Assembly (NCBI GenBank): GCA_002298885.1 | Contig: DBMK01000185.1 | Location: forward strand, 1-7,935 | From: Anaerolineaceae bacterium UBA700 | GTDB lineage: Bacteria > Chloroflexota > Anaerolineae > Anaerolineales > Anaerolineaceae | Direction of reading: 5' to 3' | DNA length: 7,935 bases | Part shown: positions 4,536 to 7,935 of the stretch, in pieces | Position numbering within the stretch: position 1 is the first letter of the stretch | How the letters are laid out: each line of letters starts with the position of its first letter | The notes under the pieces: generated by a model | Databases searched by the model: none | What the model saw: the letters and a program-made list of their open reading frames with translations, nothing else | Told to the model about the DNA's origin: nothing | Translations under genes and position numbers: made by a program

Positions 4536-6101
4536 TTGGATCGATTTAATTTGAATCTCGAGAAGAGCCAGCGCACCGTCTCACGGACTTTGGTCATCGC
4601 TCTGATCTGCATCCCGATTTTTATCGGGGCGCTGGATCTGACGGTAGTCTCGGCCGTACTGCCGCACGTGGTCTACGATCTGCAGATCCCGCAGACCGAG
4701 ATCGACTCTGCGGCCTGGATCGTCAGCGGGTACCTGCTGGCTTATACCATCGCCATGACCTTCATGGGCCGCCTCTCCGACCTGATCGACCGCCGCAAGG
4801 TCTACCTGCTGGCCCTGGCGATCTTTGCCCTGGGCTCTTACCTGGTGGCAGTTGCGGATACCTGGCCCACCCGGCTGGCGCTCCAGGGTTATTACCTGCT
4901 CTTCGAAGGCCGCCCCGACCCGGCCCACGTTTCGCTGTACCTGCTGGTGGCGGCGCGCATGATCCAGGCTTTCGGCGGCGGGGCCATGGTGCCGGTGGGC
5001 ATGGCCATGGTCGGCGATCTTTACCCGCCCGAGCTGCGCGCCCGCCCGTTAGGCGTGATTGCCGCCGTGGATACCAGCGGCTGGGTGGTGGGCCACCTGT
5101 ACGGCGGCATCGTCACCCGTTATTTCGACTGGCGGGTCATCTTCTGGCTCAACCTGCCGGTGTGCCTGCTTGGTTTCATCCTCATCGCCGTGGCGCTGCG
5201 CGCTCTGCCGCGCGCCCCACGTCAGGGCGGCATGGATTGGCTCGGCGCCGGGTTGATTTCGATCTGCCTGGCGGCGCTCAACCTGGGCCTGGGCTCGTCC
5301 CAATCCGGGGGTACGTTCAGCAGCTCTGCCCAGCCGGCCCTTCCACAGTACATCTGGCCGCTGGTCGCCATTTCGCTGCTGTTCCTGGTGCTGTTCATCC
5401 TGCGCCAGGCGCGCGGCAAGGACCCCTTGATCCAGTTATCCTTGTTCCGCCGCACCAATTTCAGCGCCGCCAGCCTGGCCAACTTTTTAATCGGCCTGGC
5501 CCTGTTCGTGGCTATCGCCAATGTGCCTCTGTTCATCAACACACTGGTGGCCCGCGACCTGGCCCAGGGCGCCTGGGACAGTGGCTGGATGCTTTCGGCG
5601 CTGACGGTGCCCATGGCGCTGGCTTCGGTCCCCGGCGGGTGGCTGGTGGTGCGGTTGGGATACCGCTGGCCGGCCCTGGTTGGCCTGGCTGCCACGGTCG
5701 TTGGTTTTATTTTGATGGGTACCTGGGTGGCTTCCACGCCCTACCCGGCCATGATCCCGCACCTGGCGCTGGCCGGCGTTGGCCTTGGTCTGACCATGGC
5801 CCCCATCGCCGCGGCGGCTGTCAATACCGCCCCGGCGACCCATCGCGGCTCGGCGTCGGCCCTGGTCATTATCTTCCGCCTGGTGGGGATGACCGTCAGC
5901 GTCTCGGCCGTGGCTGCCTTCGACCAGCAGCGCTTCAATTTCCTCAGTGCACGGCTGCTGGCGGCCAATCCCGACGTGGTGAAGGCCGGCATGGATGCCA
6001 TTACCCTGGTTATTCGCGAGACTTTCCTGGCTGCGGCTTTGGTCTGTGGTCTCGCTTTGCTGCCAATTTTGTTTTTGCGTTTAGAGAGGAGAATGCCATG
6101 A
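4536..6101 (+). CDS. 14-TM MFS transporter, DHA2 / P55 (Rv1410)-like
   Basis: A 521-residue integral membrane transporter of the major facilitator superfamily, drug:H+ antiporter-2 type. About 14 hydrophobic helices can be counted, the first near 16-38 and the last near 492-515. Diagnostic motifs are GALDLTVVSAVLP (31-43, motif D1 with acidic D34), GRLSDLIDRRK (78-88, motif A) and a motif C-like DTSGWVVGHLYGG (179-191). R448 lies within a late helix. The loop between TM3 and TM4 (about 108-133) is unusually long. It lies 5 nt after an LprG-like lipoprotein gene, the order of mycobacterial lprG-p55, where the transporter extracts triacylglycerides and the lipoprotein carries them. Lipid export is therefore a better guess than drug efflux, though multidrug efflux cannot be excluded. 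The start is taken as TTG at 4536 with weak AGGG just upstream; the next TTG, at 4551, is possible. The end overlaps the next gene by 4 nt (ATGA). Confidence 0.85.
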   Translation: MDRFNLNLEKSQRTVSRTLVIALICIPIFIGALDLTVVSAVLPHVVYDLQIPQTEIDSAAWIVSGYLLAYTIAMTFMGRLSDLIDRRKVYLLALAIFALGSYLVAVADTWPTRLALQGYYLLFEGRPDPAHVSLYLLVAARMIQAFGGGAMVPVGMAMVGDLYPPELRARPLGVIAAVDTSGWVVGHLYGGIVTRYFDWRVIFWLNLPVCLLGFILIAVALRALPRAPRQGGMDWLGAGLISICLAALNLGLGSSQSGGTFSSSAQPALPQYIWPLVAISLLFLVLFILRQARGKDPLIQLSLFRRTNFSAASLANFLIGLALFVAIANVPLFINTLVARDLAQGAWDSGWMLSALTVPMALASVPGGWLVVRLGYRWPALVGLAATVVGFILMGTWVASTPYPAMIPHLALAGVGLGLTMAPIAAAAVNTAPATHRGSASALVIIFRLVGMTVSVSAVAAFDQQRFNFLSARLLAANPDVVKAGMDAITLVIRETFLAAALVCGLALLPILFLRLERRMP

Positions 6102-7903
6102 ACGACAGTTTTTATGATCCATTGGCGCCCCAGGCGCCCCCTGAAGCGCCCAAGCCCAAGCGCTCGCCGCTGCTGGCGATTTTGATCGGCGTGTTGGTGG
6201 TCATCGTGGCCCTGGCCGCGGTGGTTGTGATCGATCCGTTCCAATGGAACGTGATCGGCAACGTCAAGGTCCTGCTCGGCCTGGGGGGAGACCCGGTCGC
6301 CGCCTCGATCCCATCCCGCCCCACCATGTTTATCGGCGTCGATCTGCTCAACATCCAGCCGGATAAGATCGATCGGCTGTATAAGCCCTTTGCGCAGGTT
6401 ATCGACCCGGCGGGCGGTAAAGATGCTGCCGCCGGCCTCAAAGATCTCGACAAGCAATTGAAGGATTCCACCGGCATGACCATCACCGACGACATCATGC
6501 CCTGGGCGGGCCGCTCGGCCGGCCTGGCCATCATGGACCTGGATATGGGCTCGTCGGGGACGCTTTCGAACGCCACGATCATCTTTTCCATCCAGTCCCG
6601 CAATAATGGCCTGGCCGACCAATTCCTGAAGAAGCTCGTCAGCAATTCTGAGTCAAAGAACAATATCAAGTACACCGAAAACACCTATTCGGGCATCACC
6701 ATCTACTCCTATAAGCCGGATAGCGGCGGGAGCACGGCCAATGGGGTTTCATTCTGCCGTTCGGGCGACGTAGTGCTGTTCAGCCTCACCCAGGCCGGCA
6801 TTCAGGATGCAATCGACGCTCAGAAGGGCGATTCGTTGTCCAAGGACGGCGCTTACCAAACCTTGGCGCAGCAGCTCCCCGGCAACCGCTTCATGACCAT
6901 GTATATCGACATGGAGAAATACAAGACAACTTACATGAAGCTCCTCAACTCCAGCGCTGCCAACAGTGGTTTGCCTCCCAACTTTAGCGACCTCGCCGAC
7001 GCCCAGATTGGCAAAATAAAAGGGACTTTGGTCAGCCTTTCCATCGTGGATGCCGGCCTGCAGATGGATTCGGTGGCTGCTTACGATCTGCAAAAAATGA
7101 CCGATGCCGAAAAGAAGGCCATTTCGCAGGTGAAATCGCCAAGCCAGTCGATCGCGATGCTGCCTGAAGATACCTTGTTTTACGTTGGTGGTAACATTCT
7201 GAACGAAACCTGGGTCAACCTCATCGATCAGATCGCTACCCTGTCGGGCGCCTCCAAATCTGAATACGAGCAGTCCATGGCTGAGCTTGAAAAGCAGATC
7301 AACATTAATCCCACCAAGGATTTATTCCCCTACCTGGGAGGTGACGTGTTGCTGGCGGGCGTACCTTCGACGCAAGGGCTGTTTCAGCAGGCCAAGCTGA
7401 ACCTGGGCGCGGCCATCATGATCGAATCCACCGATGGGCAAAAAATGACGAACGTGGTCGACAAGTTATCCGCCGCCCTGAAGGACCAGGGAGGAATCCC
7501 CACAGATTCCAAGAAGGCCGGCGATCTGTCATACTATTCCATAACGGACCCCAATACGGAAAAAGAATTGTTTGCCTTCGGGGTTGGTAGGCAATACTTG
7601 CTGTTGGGCACTGGCGGTGGGTTACTGGAGGAGTTATTCTCACTCAAGACCCCTCTAACCAGCAGCAGCCGCTACCAGGCCGCGGTGAAGACTCTGCCCG
7701 GTGGCTCGTCCGCAAACTTTTATCTGGACCTGGAAGCCACCCTCGCCAACGTCCGCGAATCTATGTCCGGCTCCGCCCTTACACAGTTCGACGAGCAGGT
7801 TAAATTCCTCAAGCCCATCCCGGCAATCATCGCCGGAGGCTCTATGGTTGGCCAGGACATGGCAAAATCGACCATCGTCATCCTGGTCAATGCTGCAAAA
7901 TAA
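6098..7903 (+). CDS. Membrane-anchored DUF3352 family protein
   Basis: A 601-residue protein. A short Pro-rich cytoplasmic N-terminus (1-22) and one uncleaved transmembrane helix (about 24-45) are followed by a large extracytoplasmic domain assigned to DUF3352. That domain shows a two-fold internal repeat, about 73-276 and 355-548. Each half has a strand start (TMFIGVD / TLFYVGG), an acidic helix, a D-(I/L)-(M/F)-P block with a Gly-containing turn (DIMPWAGRSAGLAI / DLFPYLGGDVLLAG), a sheet-helix unit and a closing (M/N)(Y/F)(I/L)D strand. There is one Cys (C220) and no catalytic motif. AGGAG (6087-6091) lies 6 nt before the ATG. The ATG overlaps the MFS stop as ATGA, so the two are translationally coupled; the same frame is open upstream to 5162 but only as a shadow of the MFS gene. 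The function of DUF3352 is not known to me. Context suggests a partner or periplasmic extension of the LprG/MFS pair. Confidence 0.83.
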   Translation: MNDSFYDPLAPQAPPEAPKPKRSPLLAILIGVLVVIVALAAVVVIDPFQWNVIGNVKVLLGLGGDPVAASIPSRPTMFIGVDLLNIQPDKIDRLYKPFAQVIDPAGGKDAAAGLKDLDKQLKDSTGMTITDDIMPWAGRSAGLAIMDLDMGSSGTLSNATIIFSIQSRNNGLADQFLKKLVSNSESKNNIKYTENTYSGITIYSYKPDSGGSTANGVSFCRSGDVVLFSLTQAGIQDAIDAQKGDSLSKDGAYQTLAQQLPGNRFMTMYIDMEKYKTTYMKLLNSSAANSGLPPNFSDLADAQIGKIKGTLVSLSIVDAGLQMDSVAAYDLQKMTDAEKKAISQVKSPSQSIAMLPEDTLFYVGGNILNETWVNLIDQIATLSGASKSEYEQSMAELEKQININPTKDLFPYLGGDVLLAGVPSTQGLFQQAKLNLGAAIMIESTDGQKMTNVVDKLSAALKDQGGIPTDSKKAGDLSYYSITDPNTEKELFAFGVGRQYLLLGTGGGLLEELFSLKTPLTSSSRYQAAVKTLPGGSSANFYLDLEATLANVRESMSGSALTQFDEQVKFLKPIPAIIAGGSMVGQDMAKSTIVILVNAAK

Positions 7904-7935
7904 TTAGCGGTTCGAGGTTTCCCGCCCACACGGTG

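Noticed and set aside
5162..6097. Upstream part of the 913-codon frame that ends with the DUF3352 protein
   Set aside because: It lies fully within the MFS gene in another frame and reads as Gly/Pro/Arg-rich shadow sequence. The ATG at 6098 has a strong Shine-Dalgarno and yields a proper membrane anchor.
5741..6622. 293-codon minus-strand frame opposite the MFS/DUF3352 junction
   Set aside because: It is rich in Arg, His, Gly and Asp, typical of the complement of GC-rich coding sequence, and crosses two well-supported genes.

Overview
The window looks like a chromosomal segment of a GC-rich bacterium, most likely a member of the Chloroflexota (Anaerolineae-like). This is inferred from protein style, not from a marker gene. 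The window holds a choice-of-anchor Q beta-helix protein ending in a short Y-(I/L)-P-(hydrophobic)-basic tail, an LprG-type lipoprotein beside an MFS exporter, a DUF3352 protein, and an MtaA/CmuA-like uroporphyrinogen-decarboxylase-fold protein. No rRNA, tRNA, CRISPR array, transposase or phage gene was seen.

Layout: (1) 66-1301 (+) encodes a secreted parallel beta-helix surface protein. (2) 1302-1411 is a convergent gap filled by two abutting perfect hairpins (15 bp and 20 bp stems) that probably end transcription from both sides. (3) 1412-2215 (-) encodes a secreted repeat protein with a Gly-rich tail. (4) 2216-2570 is a 355-base non-coding stretch. It holds an 11-bp-period direct repeat upstream of the repeat-protein gene, a small GC hairpin, and a 143-bp nested palindromic repeat made of two inverted copies of one element around a 23-bp stem. 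(5) 2571-3635 (-) encodes a URO-D superfamily protein with the H-x-C...C zinc motif of corrinoid-dependent methyltransferases. (6) 3636-3759 is a divergent intergenic region with a 14-bp dyad and a perfect TATAAT placed so that the next gene may be leaderless. (7) 3760-7903 (+) is a tight three-gene operon: an LppX/LprAFG-like lipoprotein, a 14-helix MFS transporter and a membrane-anchored DUF3352 protein, with junctions of 5 nt and a 4-nt ATGA overlap. Bases 7904-7935 after the operon show no recognisable terminator before the window ends.

The operon is the most interesting part. The lipoprotein-plus-MFS pair has the same gene order as the mycobacterial lprG-p55 (Rv1411c-Rv1410c) locus, which moves triacylglycerides and lipoglycans out of the inner membrane. 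Here a third, co-translated extracytoplasmic protein with an internal two-fold duplication is added. The reasonable inference is an envelope lipid or glycolipid export system with an extra DUF3352 component. The substrate and the role of the third protein cannot be read from the sequence.
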